A stretch of 64,000 nt of DNA from Geobacillus sp. 46C-IIa (GTDB taxonomy: Bacteria > Bacillota > Bacilli > Bacillales > Anoxybacillaceae): the NCBI RefSeq assembly GCF_014679505.1, contig NZ_CP061474.1, positions 186,001 through 250,000 on the forward strand. Direction: 5' to 3'. Below, piece by piece: positions 16,750 through 25,206 of the stretch. The notes beneath the pieces were generated by a model that had not been told where the DNA came from, searched no databases, and was given only the letters and a program-made list of their open reading frames with translations. A program made the translations under genes and the position numbers. Each line of letters starts with the position of its first letter. The stretch's first letter is position 1.

Positions 16750-18126
16750 TTGTCTATTTCCTCACCGCTTATGGCATGGCTATACGGCCAGCGGCTTCCA
16801 CGAGAACAACTCCCGTTTTCCCAGGACGATATTGATGCTGCCTTGCACGCCAGCTGGCTTCACGAACAGCCTGGACTCATCAAAACATCACAGGGTTGGC
16901 GATGTGTGCGCTGCGGAAATGACGATCGGTCAAGGTTTGCTTCATTTCCGTGCGCTCGCTGCGGGACGGATTGTTGCTATTGCCGCAAATGTTTGTCGAT
17001 GGGGCGCATCAGTTCCTGCACCCGCTTGGTGCATGTGAAGAAGCCGCTTCCGTCAGAACAATATGCAGCGCCGCTCGATTGGAACGGAACGCTGTCCGCT
17101 GCTCAGGAGAAGGCGGCGATGGAGGTCAAACAGGCGGTTCTAAATGGACGGGAGCTGCTTGTGTGGGCCGTATGCGGGGCAGGGAAAACCGAGCTGTTGT
17201 TTCCTGCCATCGCCGTTGCCCTCGAGCAGGGTTGGCGCGTTGGCCTCGCCACGCCGCGGACCGATGTTGTTCGCGAACTGGCCCCCCGCTTTCGCCAAGC
17301 GTTCCCGCGTGTTCCTCTCACGGTTTGGTACGGAGGAAGCGAGGAGCGCGGGCGAATCGCCCCGCTCGTTCTTTCCACTACCCACCAACTGTTGCGTGCG
17401 TATCGCGCATTTGATGTGATGATCATCGATGAAGTCGATGCGTTTCCGTACTCGGTTGAACCGATGCTCGAATATGCCGTCAGTCAGGCGCGAAAAGAAC
17501 AGTCGAGCCTCATTTATTTAACCGCTACCCCCTCCCGTGCTTGGCAACTCGACATTCGGCGCGGCAAGCGGCAAGCCGTCGTCATCCCTGCCCGCTACCA
17601 CGGCCAGCCCCTTCCCGTTCCGTCATTCGAATGGTGCGGAAACTGGCGCAAGCGGCTCGAACGCGGCCGTTTGCCCGAAAACGTTCTCGCTTGGGTTCTT
17701 CGTCGTTTGGAACAAGGAAAGCAAGCGTTTTTGTTCGTCCCACACATCGATGAATTGGAGGCGGTCACCCACTTGTTGCAGCAGGTGGATAATCGTATCG
17801 TTGGCGTTCACGCTGAAGCCCCAGACCGCGCTGAATATGTACAGGCGTTTCGCGATGGGAGCGTGCCGCTGTTGGTGACAACGACGATCCTTGAACGGGG
17901 GGTGACGGTGCCGAACATCGATGTCGCCGTCCTTGGCGCGGAAGACCGCATTTTCACAGAAAGCGCCCTCGTCCAAATCGCGGGCCGCGTCGGAAGAAGT
18001 GCCTCGTTTCCTGATGGGGATGTCCGCTTTTTCCACCATGGGAAAACAACGGAAATGGTGCGGGCGCGCCGCCATATCCTCCGTATGAATGAAGAAGCGA
18101 AGAAAAGGGGGCTGCTGCATCGATGA
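16750..18126 (+). CDS. comFA: DEAD/DEAH-type DNA helicase ComFA
   Basis: ComFA is a membrane-associated ATPase that helps pull transforming DNA through the ComEC channel. The 458-residue protein has an N-terminal four-cysteine zinc site ('CVRCGND', 'CARCGTDCCYCRKC'), Walker A 'VWAVCGAGKTELL', the DEAD-box variant 'IIDEVDAFPY', motif III 'YLTATPS' and motif VI 'QIAGRVGRSA'. The start is TTG behind AAGGAGGG with a six-base spacer; it is the only one with a good site. It overlaps comFC by four bases (ATGA). Confidence 0.94.
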   Translation: MSISSPLMAWLYGQRLPREQLPFSQDDIDAALHASWLHEQPGLIKTSQGWRCVRCGNDDRSRFASFPCARCGTDCCYCRKCLSMGRISSCTRLVHVKKPLPSEQYAAPLDWNGTLSAAQEKAAMEVKQAVLNGRELLVWAVCGAGKTELLFPAIAVALEQGWRVGLATPRTDVVRELAPRFRQAFPRVPLTVWYGGSEERGRIAPLVLSTTHQLLRAYRAFDVMIIDEVDAFPYSVEPMLEYAVSQARKEQSSLIYLTATPSRAWQLDIRRGKRQAVVIPARYHGQPLPVPSFEWCGNWRKRLERGRLPENVLAWVLRRLEQGKQAFLFVPHIDELEAVTHLLQQVDNRIVGVHAEAPDRAEYVQAFRDGSVPLLVTTTILERGVTVPNIDVAVLGAEDRIFTESALVQIAGRVGRSASFPDGDVRFFHHGKTTEMVRARRHILRMNEEAKKRGLLHR

Positions 18127-18815
18127 ACTGCCTTCTTTGCCATTCACCGTACAACCCGATCGCCAGCTGGCGCCAGCTTCTTTTCCTCGAAGACGTGGAC
18201 GTCCTTTGCCCGCATTGCCGCGGTTCGTTTGTGCTCATTGACGGCTGTCTTTGCGAGATGTGCGGCCGCCCGCTTGACGAGTCGGCGCCCTCGCCGTGCG
18301 CCGACTGTCTCCGCTGGCAAGAAGATGAACAGTGGGGAGGGGGGCTTGTCAAAAACCGCTCGGTGTACGTATACAACGACTGGATGAAAGAAGTCGTCAC
18401 CTTATGGAAATTTCGCGGCGACTACGCCATCGTCGATGCCTTTCGCCGCCCGTTTGCCCACGCGTTTCGCCGACATTTTGGCCAAGACTGGCACATCGTG
18501 CCGATTCCGCTAAGCCCCGAGCGCCTGTATGAACGCGGTTTCAACCAAGCCGAAGCGCTCGCCCGCCTGCTTCCATTCCCGTCCTTTCCCTGGCTTGCCC
18601 GCAAACATTCCGAAAAACAATCGAAAAAATCGCGCCGCGAGCGGCTGGAGACCGACAACCCGTTTTTTCTCTCCGGACATCTGCCGATCCATGGGAAGCG
18701 AATAGCTCTCATCGATGACATTTACACGACAGGCATCACCGTCCGCCACGCGGCCCGTGTGCTGCTTGAGGCGGGGGCGGCGGAAGTTGGGTCGTTGACG
18801 TTGGTCAGGGCGTGA
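18123..18815 (+). CDS. comFC: ComFC, phosphoribosyltransferase-like competence protein
   Basis: 230 residues needed for uptake or processing of single-stranded DNA. Four CxxC pairs ('CLLCHS', 'CPHCRG', 'CEMCGR', 'CADCLRW') form an N-terminal zinc region; the C-terminal phosphoribosyltransferase fold has 'IVPIPLSPERLYERGFNQAE' and the PRPP-binding loop 'IALIDDIYTTGITVR'. It follows comFA directly. The next promoter (SigD type) starts just behind it, separating competence from flagellar genes. Confidence 0.93.
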   Translation: MNCLLCHSPYNPIASWRQLLFLEDVDVLCPHCRGSFVLIDGCLCEMCGRPLDESAPSPCADCLRWQEDEQWGGGLVKNRSVYVYNDWMKEVVTLWKFRGDYAIVDAFRRPFAHAFRRHFGQDWHIVPIPLSPERLYERGFNQAEALARLLPFPSFPWLARKHSEKQSKKSRRERLETDNPFFLSGHLPIHGKRIALIDDIYTTGITVRHAARVLLEAGAAEVGSLTLVRA

Positions 18816-18821
18816 GTAGGC

Positions 18822-18849
18822 TAAACATTTGCCCATGGGATGCCGATAT
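18822..18849 (+). promoter_or_regulatory. SigD-type flagellar promoter
   Basis: TAAA (18822-18825), 16 bases, then GCCGATAT (18842-18849), followed by AAACAGTAGC. This matches the SigD consensus TAAA-N15-GCCGATAT and drives the FliK-like/FlhB-C-like pair. Confidence 0.85.
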
Positions 18850-18886
18850 AAACAGTAGCAACCGATCGAGCGGAGAGTGAACGGAG

Positions 18887-21787
18887 ATGGAAATTCGCAA
18901 CATTTTTATGAAACAGACGACGATAGCACCTGACCAGCCACTTGTGTTGCAAAAAGGTGAAACGTATGACGCGGGGATCAAGGAGAAAAAAGGCGACGAA
19001 GCGGTCGTCCATCTCAAAGGAACGGATGTGCGGGTTCGAACAGAAGGGGAGTGGCCACAGAAAGGCCGTGTGACGATCAAGATCATCGGTGAACAAGAGG
19101 GGGTTCCTGTGGCGCGAATCGTTTCCCGCCCGCCACAAGAGGCGAATGAACAAGCGGTTCGTTTTTCTGCCTCTGAACCGTTATCGACCGAGCTAAGGCA
19201 AGTCGAAGCTTGGCTGCAAAAACACGGGCAACCGCTCACGAAAGAGACTGTTTCCACTTTGCGAACGTTTTTCACCGAAGTTCCAGGCACCATAGAGCAA
19301 AAATTAGATACCGTTCGCGCTGTCATCAATAAAAAACTGGAACTGACGAGCACCCACCTTGCTGCTGTTCATGAGGCACTGCATGGAAAACCGTTAGGGG
19401 AGCAGTTCGCTGAGATTGCCAACCAACTCGCCCCTACCTTTACATTGGCCAGACGAGAAGAACAAGATGTGACGAAAGAGGTACCGCAGAATCCAACTGT
19501 TGCGGCCGATCAATTCGAGCGCCAAGCGGGACGGACGGGAAGGGCGCTGGCCGACGAAACGGCCCTTCTCCTCCAACAAGTGCGTGAACAAGCCGCCCGT
19601 GAGCCGAACTTGTCCAAGGCGGTGGAATACGTCCGCCAACAAGTGGTTCACGCGCCGAATGTAGATCGGAACGTGGCGGAGCCAGTGGATCGCGCGTTGC
19701 GTGAGGTCGTTCAGCTGCAGCGGCAAGGGCGCGAAGGGGAAGCGCGGGCGCGGTTGAATGAGGCATTGGTGAAGGCGGAACAATCCGTTCGCACTTCGGA
19801 AACGACCGTCCGATCCGTGAATGACGTCTTCCAACCGTCGCCAGAGTTAATGAAGCAAATTCGGTCCATCCGAGCGGAAGCCGTTCGTACACCAAATTTG
19901 TCGCATACGCTGTCCCAGGTTCAAAAGTTGCTCGCTGAACACAGCGAGTTGCCAGGGGATATCCGTCAAAAAATAGAAACGGTGTTAAAAGAAACAACGT
20001 GGCTGCAACAAGCTGGCCAACATGCGGCAGCGAGAACCCATCTTGTCCGCCAACTAGCCCAAATCGAGTCGATCGCAGCTACAGTTAATGGACAATCGTC
20101 GGTTGTCCAGCCGCCATCTTCTGTTAATGAGACGACAGCTCCATTCAAGATGACAGCGGTTGACCCTATATCGGTTTCATCGGGGATGACAGCAGGGAGA
20201 GGACAGGAAGGAACTTCACGGCGTTCCGCCGTTCCACTGTTGGAGCAATCGGGTGATATCGATGCTATCGGAGACGGATTGCGGCATGCCGCTTCTCTGG
20301 CGAACAGCCTAAACGAAGTGGTAGATGATGCGGGAAATGTCGATCAACCGATCGAACAACTGCATGAAGCCATTCGCCGAGCGATCAAATCGCTGCAGCA
20401 AGAGCCCCACTTGGAAAAGGCGTTGGACGCCGTTGCAGCGGATATCGCCGAAGCATTCCGCGCCCACCCTCACTGGGAACAAGCATGGGCCGACTCGCTT
20501 GCCAGTGCGCAAACGCTGATGGAAAAAGGGCGAGAGTTCGCCGCGAGACAGACGGTGTTAAAAACGTTAAATGAGATCGAGGCGTCGCTCCCGTCCGCGT
20601 CTACCGATCGCCCGCTGGATGTCGACACCCTATTTGATGGGCCATGGCAAGCGGCTTTGTCGCTTGAATCGAAAAACTTTCTCGTACAAACAGTCACGAA
20701 AAAAATGGCACAGGCCGCGCTTGATTTTAAAACCGTGAAGCGCGATGTGATGCGCCAGCTAGAGACGGTGACGCAGTTGACGGAAAACAACAGCCCCGCC
20801 GCCCGCTTGCAAGCTACATCGGTATTGGAAATGGCGATCAAACAATTGGACAACGCCATTTTAAAAAGCGACATCATGCTGTTTACCGATATGGCGACGG
20901 AAAAACAGTTGATGAAAGCCAGCTCCGCGCTCGCCGAGGCAAAAAAACGGCTGCGCCAAGGCGATGCGGCTGGGGCGCGGAACATTGTGAACGAAGTAAA
21001 GAACATGCTAGCGAATATCGTGTTTAAACCGTCCGAGGCGAAGGTGAAACATTTTGTGAGGATGCAAGGTGAAACAACAGCCGATTCATCCAAAGCGTTT
21101 CTTGAGCAAGTGAACCAGGTGATGCAGCCGCCAGCCGATGGGCCATCAGCAAGGCACATGTTTGACACGATTCGCCGCCTCGGCTTGACGCATGATCATG
21201 AAGCCGCCGAATGGCTCGTATTGAAGGGAAACCAAGAAGAATCGGCGTTACAAAATATGAAGGAAGTGCTTTTGCGCCTAGCGCAAGGCGGAAGTGAATC
21301 GGTTGCTAGGCAAGCAGAGCAGGCGTTAACGAATTTGACCGGACAGCAGCTGCTAAACAAATGGGATGGCACGGCGGGGTGGCAAAGCTTTTTCTTCACC
21401 TTGCCGCTGTTATGGCAAAGCGAAGTGCAGAACGTTAACGTCTATATCAACGCCCGCCAACATGGCGAGCGAATCGACTGGGAAAACTGCCAATTGTATT
21501 TCCTGCTAGAAACGAGAAAGCTAGGAGATCTGGGCATTTTGCTTCACGCGAATGAGCGGAATTTATCGATTACGCTTCGCAACGACCGTGACGATTTTGC
21601 CGACAAAGCGAAGCCATTTATCGACAAGGCAAAAGAGAAATTGGAAGAGATCGGCTATCGGGTGGCAGCGGTGAACGTGACGAAGCTGACAAACGATGCC
21701 CAGCGGAAAGACGAACAACCTTCGCCAGCTCCATCGGCCCGCCCGTATCGACGATTTGCTGAAAGAGGGTATGATGTGACCATATGA
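18887..21787 (+). CDS. large FliK-like (hook-length control C-domain) protein
   Basis: 966 residues, no signal peptide. The C-terminal part 'WQSFFFTLPLLWQSEVQNVNVYINARQ' to 'LGILLHANERNLSITLRNDRD' resembles the FliK/YlqG C-terminal domain that contacts FlhB to switch export substrate. The middle is helical and glutamine/alanine-rich, with three degenerate repeats that begin 'EPNLSKAVEYVRQQV', 'TPNLSHTLSQVQKLL' and 'EPHLEKALDAVAADI' (about residues 235, 324 and 505). The start has CGGAGA upstream and lies 38 bases behind a SigD promoter. The stop overlaps the next ATG (ATGATG at 21784). It is unusual to find this pair beside comF. The ruler role is inferred from the domain and partner. Confidence 0.7.
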   Translation: MEIRNIFMKQTTIAPDQPLVLQKGETYDAGIKEKKGDEAVVHLKGTDVRVRTEGEWPQKGRVTIKIIGEQEGVPVARIVSRPPQEANEQAVRFSASEPLSTELRQVEAWLQKHGQPLTKETVSTLRTFFTEVPGTIEQKLDTVRAVINKKLELTSTHLAAVHEALHGKPLGEQFAEIANQLAPTFTLARREEQDVTKEVPQNPTVAADQFERQAGRTGRALADETALLLQQVREQAAREPNLSKAVEYVRQQVVHAPNVDRNVAEPVDRALREVVQLQRQGREGEARARLNEALVKAEQSVRTSETTVRSVNDVFQPSPELMKQIRSIRAEAVRTPNLSHTLSQVQKLLAEHSELPGDIRQKIETVLKETTWLQQAGQHAAARTHLVRQLAQIESIAATVNGQSSVVQPPSSVNETTAPFKMTAVDPISVSSGMTAGRGQEGTSRRSAVPLLEQSGDIDAIGDGLRHAASLANSLNEVVDDAGNVDQPIEQLHEAIRRAIKSLQQEPHLEKALDAVAADIAEAFRAHPHWEQAWADSLASAQTLMEKGREFAARQTVLKTLNEIEASLPSASTDRPLDVDTLFDGPWQAALSLESKNFLVQTVTKKMAQAALDFKTVKRDVMRQLETVTQLTENNSPAARLQATSVLEMAIKQLDNAILKSDIMLFTDMATEKQLMKASSALAEAKKRLRQGDAAGARNIVNEVKNMLANIVFKPSEAKVKHFVRMQGETTADSSKAFLEQVNQVMQPPADGPSARHMFDTIRRLGLTHDHEAAEWLVLKGNQEESALQNMKEVLLRLAQGGSESVARQAEQALTNLTGQQLLNKWDGTAGWQSFFFTLPLLWQSEVQNVNVYINARQHGERIDWENCQLYFLLETRKLGDLGILLHANERNLSITLRNDRDDFADKAKPFIDKAKEKLEEIGYRVAAVNVTKLTNDAQRKDEQPSPAPSARPYRRFAERGYDVTI

Positions 21788-22080
21788 TGTCAGCCTATTT
21801 TAACCAAAAAAAGCGAAAACAAATGAACGGTCCAACGGCGGCGGTTGTTCGCTATGACGAAACGAACAGCCAGGCGCCGACTGTCGTTGCCCAAGGAAGC
21901 GGGCATGTGGCGCAAAAGATTATTGAACTCGCCAAACAACACCACGTTCATATTCAAGAAGATCCGCTGCTTGTACAACATTTAGTGCAGCTTGATCTCG
22001 GGGATCGCATCCCTCCGCAGCTGTACGCGGTCATTGCAGAAATTTTGATTTTGATTGGAGAAATTGAAAAAAACCATTAA
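21784..22080 (+). CDS. FlhB C-terminal-domain-like protein (YlqH type)
   Basis: 98 residues matching only the cytoplasmic domain of FlhB-family export proteins: 'ATAAVVRYD'-like 'GPTAAVVRYDETN', 'APTVVAQGSGHVAQKIIELAKQ', then 'EDPLLVQHLVQLDLGDRIPPQLYAVIAEIL'. The NPTH autocleavage motif is replaced by 'NGPT', so it should not self-cleave. It would be a soluble partner of the FliK-like protein before it. Overlapping genes imply coupled translation. The TAA doubles as the -35 region of the next promoter. Confidence 0.85.
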   Translation: MMSAYFNQKKRKQMNGPTAAVVRYDETNSQAPTVVAQGSGHVAQKIIELAKQHHVHIQEDPLLVQHLVQLDLGDRIPPQLYAVIAEILILIGEIEKNH

Positions 22081-22105
22081 ACACTGGCTGATCGATGACC
22101 GATAT
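22078..22105 (+). promoter_or_regulatory. SigD-type promoter overlapping a stop codon
   Basis: TAAA (22078-22081) includes the TAA stop of the FlhB-C-like gene; after 16 bases comes ACCGATAT (22098-22105) and AAATGACAG. It drives the FliS paralogue and the short flagellin. Confidence 0.8.
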
Positions 22106-22134
22106 AAATGACAGAGAGCCAATGGGGGTGCAGG

Positions 22135-22560
22135 GTGTTGGACTTTTTAACCGAGGAATGGATTTACCAGAAAAACTCGCAGCAACTGACGGCGTTGTTA
22201 TATGAAGGACTGATGGAATGTTTGGAAGAGGCCATCGCGGCCATGAAACAAAAAGACCATTGGAAAGCGAACAAACAGCTGCAAAAAGGAAACGACATCC
22301 TTCGCCGCCTTGGCGCTGGGCTGCGCTATGACGCTGGCATCATCGCCCATCAGTTGGATGCGCTCTATAACTATATGGCGGAGCGCCTCATTGAGGCCAA
22401 TATGAAAAAAGACGTCACAGTTGCCCAAGAAGTGCTGCAACTGACGACCACGATCGCCACGGCGTGGAACGAAGCGCTGCAAAACAGGGCTTTATCTGCG
22501 CAGGCGTCACCTAAACAAAAAGCAGCTGCCTACGAACAGTTCATTACGTATGGGGAATAA
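22135..22560 (+). CDS. FliS-family flagellin chaperone paralogue
   Basis: About 141 residues with the FliS helical pattern 'QQLTALLYEGLMECLEEAIAAMKQKD' and 'LDALYNYMAERLIEANMKKDVTVAQEVL'. A frame from ATG 22108 is open, but that ATG touches the promoter -10, so the transcript would start at or behind it. The GTG at 22135 (GGGGGTG five bases ahead) or the TTG at 22138 is the likely start. It precedes a short flagellin, so it is probably the dedicated chaperone for it, distinct from the canonical FliS at 34811. Confidence 0.75.
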   Translation: MLDFLTEEWIYQKNSQQLTALLYEGLMECLEEAIAAMKQKDHWKANKQLQKGNDILRRLGAGLRYDAGIIAHQLDALYNYMAERLIEANMKKDVTVAQEVLQLTTTIATAWNEALQNRALSAQASPKQKAAAYEQFITYGE

Positions 22561-22581
22561 GAAGCAAAGGGGCGGATTTTC

Positions 22582-23409
22582 GTGCGAATCAATCATAACA
22601 TTCAAGCACTCAATGCTTATCGCAACTTAGCAGCTAACCAGTCAAGCATTTCGAAAAACTTAGAGCGCCTCTCGTCGGGATTGCGCATCAACCGTGCGGC
22701 TGATGACGCGGCGGGGCTCGCCATCTCGGAAAAAATGCGCTCGCAAATCCGTGGCCTGCAAATGGCAGAACGCAACGCGCTGGATGCCATCTCATTGATC
22801 CAAACGGCAGAAGGGGCGTTAAACGAAGTCCATAGCATCTTGCAGCGGATGCGCGAACTGGCGGTGCAAGCGGCGAATGGTACGAACCAAAGCACGGACC
22901 GAGAGGCTCTTGACAGCGAGTTTCAACAGTTAATTGAGGAAATCGATCGTATCGGTAAAGACACCCAATTTAATAAGATGAATATACTTGCTGCTAATCA
23001 GTCGATCAGTATCCAGCTTGGTGCAAATAATGGACAAACATTGACCATGTCCTGGAATCAACAGTTGAAAACCTCTCTTGGCGAGGACAATGTCAACATC
23101 AGCACTTTAAATATCAAAACGGTTACTGACGCCCAGAATGCGATCAGTTCGCTGGACAATGCTATTATCTCTGTTTCAAAATCCCGCTCCAAAATGGGCG
23201 CCTATCAAAATCGCCTGGAACACACAATCAACAACTTGACTACCGCCAATGAAAACCTGACCGCTGCCGAATCCCGCATCCGCGATACGGATATGGCGAT
23301 GGAGATGGCGGAGTTTACGAAAAACAACATCTTGACGCAAGCGGCGCAGGCGATGCTCGCGCAATCGAACCAGCTGCCGCAAGGGATTTTGCAGCTGCTA
23401 AAAAGCTAA
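22582..23409 (+). CDS. second, short flagellin
   Basis: 275 residues, close in size to the minimal D0/D1 flagellins. The N-terminal 'MRINHNIQALNAYRNLAANQ' with 'SSGLRINRAADDAAGLAISEKM' and the C-terminal 'AQAMLAQSNQLPQGILQLLKS' are conserved; the central domain is almost absent. The start is GTG with GGGGCGG ahead. Unlike hag at 29276 it is uninterrupted at both intron positions, so it serves as an internal intronless control. It is expected to be a minor filament subunit. Confidence 0.92.
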   Translation: MRINHNIQALNAYRNLAANQSSISKNLERLSSGLRINRAADDAAGLAISEKMRSQIRGLQMAERNALDAISLIQTAEGALNEVHSILQRMRELAVQAANGTNQSTDREALDSEFQQLIEEIDRIGKDTQFNKMNILAANQSISIQLGANNGQTLTMSWNQQLKTSLGEDNVNISTLNIKTVTDAQNAISSLDNAIISVSKSRSKMGAYQNRLEHTINNLTTANENLTAAESRIRDTDMAMEMAEFTKNNILTQAAQAMLAQSNQLPQGILQLLKS

Positions 23410-23422
23410 TGGAATCCGCGTT

Positions 23423-23454
23423 GGGCGGGGCAATAAACGCCTCGCCCTTTTGCT
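23423..23454 (+). terminator. rho-independent terminator behind the short flagellin
   Basis: GGGCGGGGC (23423-23431) pairs with GCCTCGCCC (8 of 9) across a seven-base AATAAAC loop and is followed by TTTT. Confidence 0.8.
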
Positions 23455-23493
23455 ATGATTGTGCGATAATGGTGGTAACAAGAGGTGATGACG

Positions 23494-23931
23494 ATGGAAG
23501 TGCAAAAAGTGACGCGCGCTGGGTTGGCGAACGTCAGCCGCAAGGACGACACGGCGATGGAATCGGTGTCATTCACTGAGGTTATGGCGAAGACGCGCCG
23601 TGAGGTGATGTGGGAGCGAATCAACGAGCAAGTCCGCCAAATCGAAGAACAAGGGAAAAAGTTGGCTGACTCGCGGACCGTTGAAGATTTGCGCAAATAT
23701 AAGCAGCTTGTTCGATCGTTTTTGGATGACGCGGTGAAAAACGGCCTCCAGCTGGAAGAACAGCGCGGGTTCAGCCGAGGCGGACGGGCGCGCATCTATA
23801 AACTAGTGAAAGAAGTCGACCAAAAGTTGATCGAATTGACGAACGAAGTGTTGAAACACGAACAAAAAGGGCTTGACATTCTACGGCTTGTCGGCGAGAT
23901 CCAAGGGCTCATTATTAATATTTATACGTAA
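23494..23931 (+). CDS. YaaR/DUF327 family protein
   Basis: 145 residues, mostly helical, with 'SFTEVMAKTRREVMWERINEQVRQIEEQGKKLADSRTVEDLRKYKQLVRSFLDDAV' spread through it and 'KLIELTNEVLKHEQKGLDILRLVGEIQGLIINIY' at the end, a clear DUF327/YaaR pattern. Function unknown; the gene is found near flagellar loci in some bacilli. Earlier in-frame starts exist (GTG 23485, ATG 23488), but AGAGG at 23481-23485 is best spaced for the ATG at 23494. Confidence 0.8.
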   Translation: MEVQKVTRAGLANVSRKDDTAMESVSFTEVMAKTRREVMWERINEQVRQIEEQGKKLADSRTVEDLRKYKQLVRSFLDDAVKNGLQLEEQRGFSRGGRARIYKLVKEVDQKLIELTNEVLKHEQKGLDILRLVGEIQGLIINIYT

Positions 23932-23963
23932 CCGTTTGATTAGGCAATCGGGAGGGGAAGACG

Positions 23964-24374
23964 GTGGCGGAATTATCGAACTGTGCCAAATGCGGGCGGT
24001 TGTTTGTCAAACTATCGACGCGTGATGTATGTGAATCGTGTTATCAAGAGGAAGAGCGGCAGTTTGAGCGCGTTTACGCCTTTTTGCGCAGACGGGAAAA
24101 CCGAACGGCGACGATGCCCCAAGTTGTCGAAGCAACGGGTGTGGAGGAGAAGCTGATCATTAAATGGATTCGTGCGGGGCGCCTGCAGCTCGTTCATTTT
24201 CCGAATCTCGGCTATCCGTGCGACTCGTGCGGGGCGATGATCCGCGAGGGGCGGCTGTGCGCTAACTGTTTAGGCAAGCTGAAAGCGGACTTGCGTCAGG
24301 CGGAGACGGAAAAGGAACGAAACCTCCGTTCCCGCCACGCCACTTATTACACCCAAGATCATAAGGAGCGCTAA
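23964..24374 (+). CDS. yvyF: YvyF flagellar operon protein
   Basis: 136 residues with an N-terminal zinc ribbon ('CAKCGRLFVKLSTRDVCESCYQEEE'; pairs CxxC), a winged-helix-like centre 'MPQVVEATGVEEKLIIKWIRAGRLQL' and a second ribbon 'CDSCGAMIREGRLCANCLGKL'. This is the TIGR03826-type protein that sits in front of flgM in bacilli. GTG start with GGGAGGGG upstream. The TAA overlaps the SigD promoter of flgM. Confidence 0.92.
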   Translation: MAELSNCAKCGRLFVKLSTRDVCESCYQEEERQFERVYAFLRRRENRTATMPQVVEATGVEEKLIIKWIRAGRLQLVHFPNLGYPCDSCGAMIREGRLCANCLGKLKADLRQAETEKERNLRSRHATYYTQDHKER

Positions 24375-24398
24375 ACATTTCCGCCAGTGTTCCGATAT
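24372..24398 (+). promoter_or_regulatory. SigD-type promoter of flgM, overlapping the yvyF stop
   Basis: TAAA (24372-24375; its TAA is the yvyF stop), exactly 15 bases, then TCCGATAT (24391-24398) and AAACAGTAGC. This gives feedback: SigD transcribes its own anti-sigma factor. Confidence 0.88.
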
Positions 24399-24445
24399 AA
24401 ACAGTAGCACGATGTGAACAGTGTCGGTTAAGCGAGGTGAACGCG

Positions 24446-24712
24446 ATGAAAATCCACCCTATCGGTCCGATGAACGTCAACCCGTATCAACGCCAACTCG
24501 CCAAAACCGAGCGGCTAGCGGCGGGGAAGGGGCCTGGCGACCAAGTGGAAATTTCCAAAGAAGCGAAGGAGCTGCAAGAAGCGGCAAGCTGGGAACAGGC
24601 GCGGCAGACGAAATTGGATGAGCTGCGCCAACAAATCGAAAACGGTACGTATACGGTCGACCCGAAGGCAGTCGCCAAACGGATGATCGACTATTACCGA
24701 AATCACCGATAA
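24446..24712 (+). CDS. flgM: anti-sigma-D factor FlgM
   Basis: 88 residues, mostly disordered then helical: 'MKIHPIGPMNVNPYQRQLAK', 'QVEISKEAKELQEAA' and the C-terminal sigma-binding helices 'KLDELRQQIENGTYTVDPKAVAKRMIDYY'. It holds SigD inactive until the hook is done. An in-frame GTG at 24437 exists, but GAGGTG serves the ATG at 24446. It leads the flgM-flgN-flgK-flgL group. Confidence 0.95.
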   Translation: MKIHPIGPMNVNPYQRQLAKTERLAAGKGPGDQVEISKEAKELQEAASWEQARQTKLDELRQQIENGTYTVDPKAVAKRMIDYYRNHR

Positions 24713-24727
24713 AGGAAGCGGTTCGCG

Positions 24728-25195
24728 ATGACATTTGCCGAACTCATTCACCTATTGCGGGCGCATGTCGAGCTGCATGGAAGCTTGTTAGCGCTGGCGC
24801 GGCGGAAGACGGAAGCGTTGAAGAAAAACGACATCGGGTCGCTGTCCGCGCTCTTGGCTGATGAACAAAAACACCTTTTCGCCATCCGTCAACTGGAAGA
24901 ACGGCGGCGGCGCTGGCTGAAGGAAAAGCTTGGCGACGAGACGGCGACGATCGCCGCGTGCCAAGCGATGGCGAAAGGGGAAGAGCGCCAACAGTTGCGT
25001 GAGTGTGGAGAGCGGCTGATGGCGGCGGTGAACGCGTTGGCCGAGGCCAATGAGTTAAACCGCCAGCTCATTGAGCAGTCGCTCCAGTTCGTTACGGCCA
25101 TGATCGAGACGTTCGCCCCAACGCCGTCCACCTACAGCCGCACACAAGAATACGCGCCATCGCCAGACCGCCCGCTGTTTGAATCGAAAGCGTAA
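24728..25195 (+). CDS. flgN: hook-filament junction chaperone FlgN
   Basis: 155 residues, a helical FlgN domain ('ELIHLLRAHVELHGSLLALARRKTEALKKND' region and 'ANELNRQLIEQSLQFVTAMIE'), then a short flexible tail. It is predicted to escort FlgK and FlgL to the export gate. It lies 15 bp behind flgM and 11 bp before flgK, with GGAAGCGG as its ribosome site. Confidence 0.88.
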   Translation: MTFAELIHLLRAHVELHGSLLALARRKTEALKKNDIGSLSALLADEQKHLFAIRQLEERRRRWLKEKLGDETATIAACQAMAKGEERQQLRECGERLMAAVNALAEANELNRQLIEQSLQFVTAMIETFAPTPSTYSRTQEYAPSPDRPLFESKA

Positions 25196-25206
25196 GGGGG
25201 AGAACG

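Noticed and set aside
16483..17038. Open frames between fakB and comFA
   Set aside because: They span MITE copy B1 and overlap comFA out of frame; no protein features.
19394..21399. Long minus-strand frames opposite the FliK-like gene
   Set aside because: High-GC antisense frames; composition mirrors the sense codons and no family is recognisable.
22108..22134. ATG 22108 as start of the FliS paralogue
   Set aside because: It lies within four bases of the -10 hexamer, so it would not be in the transcript with room for a ribosome site.
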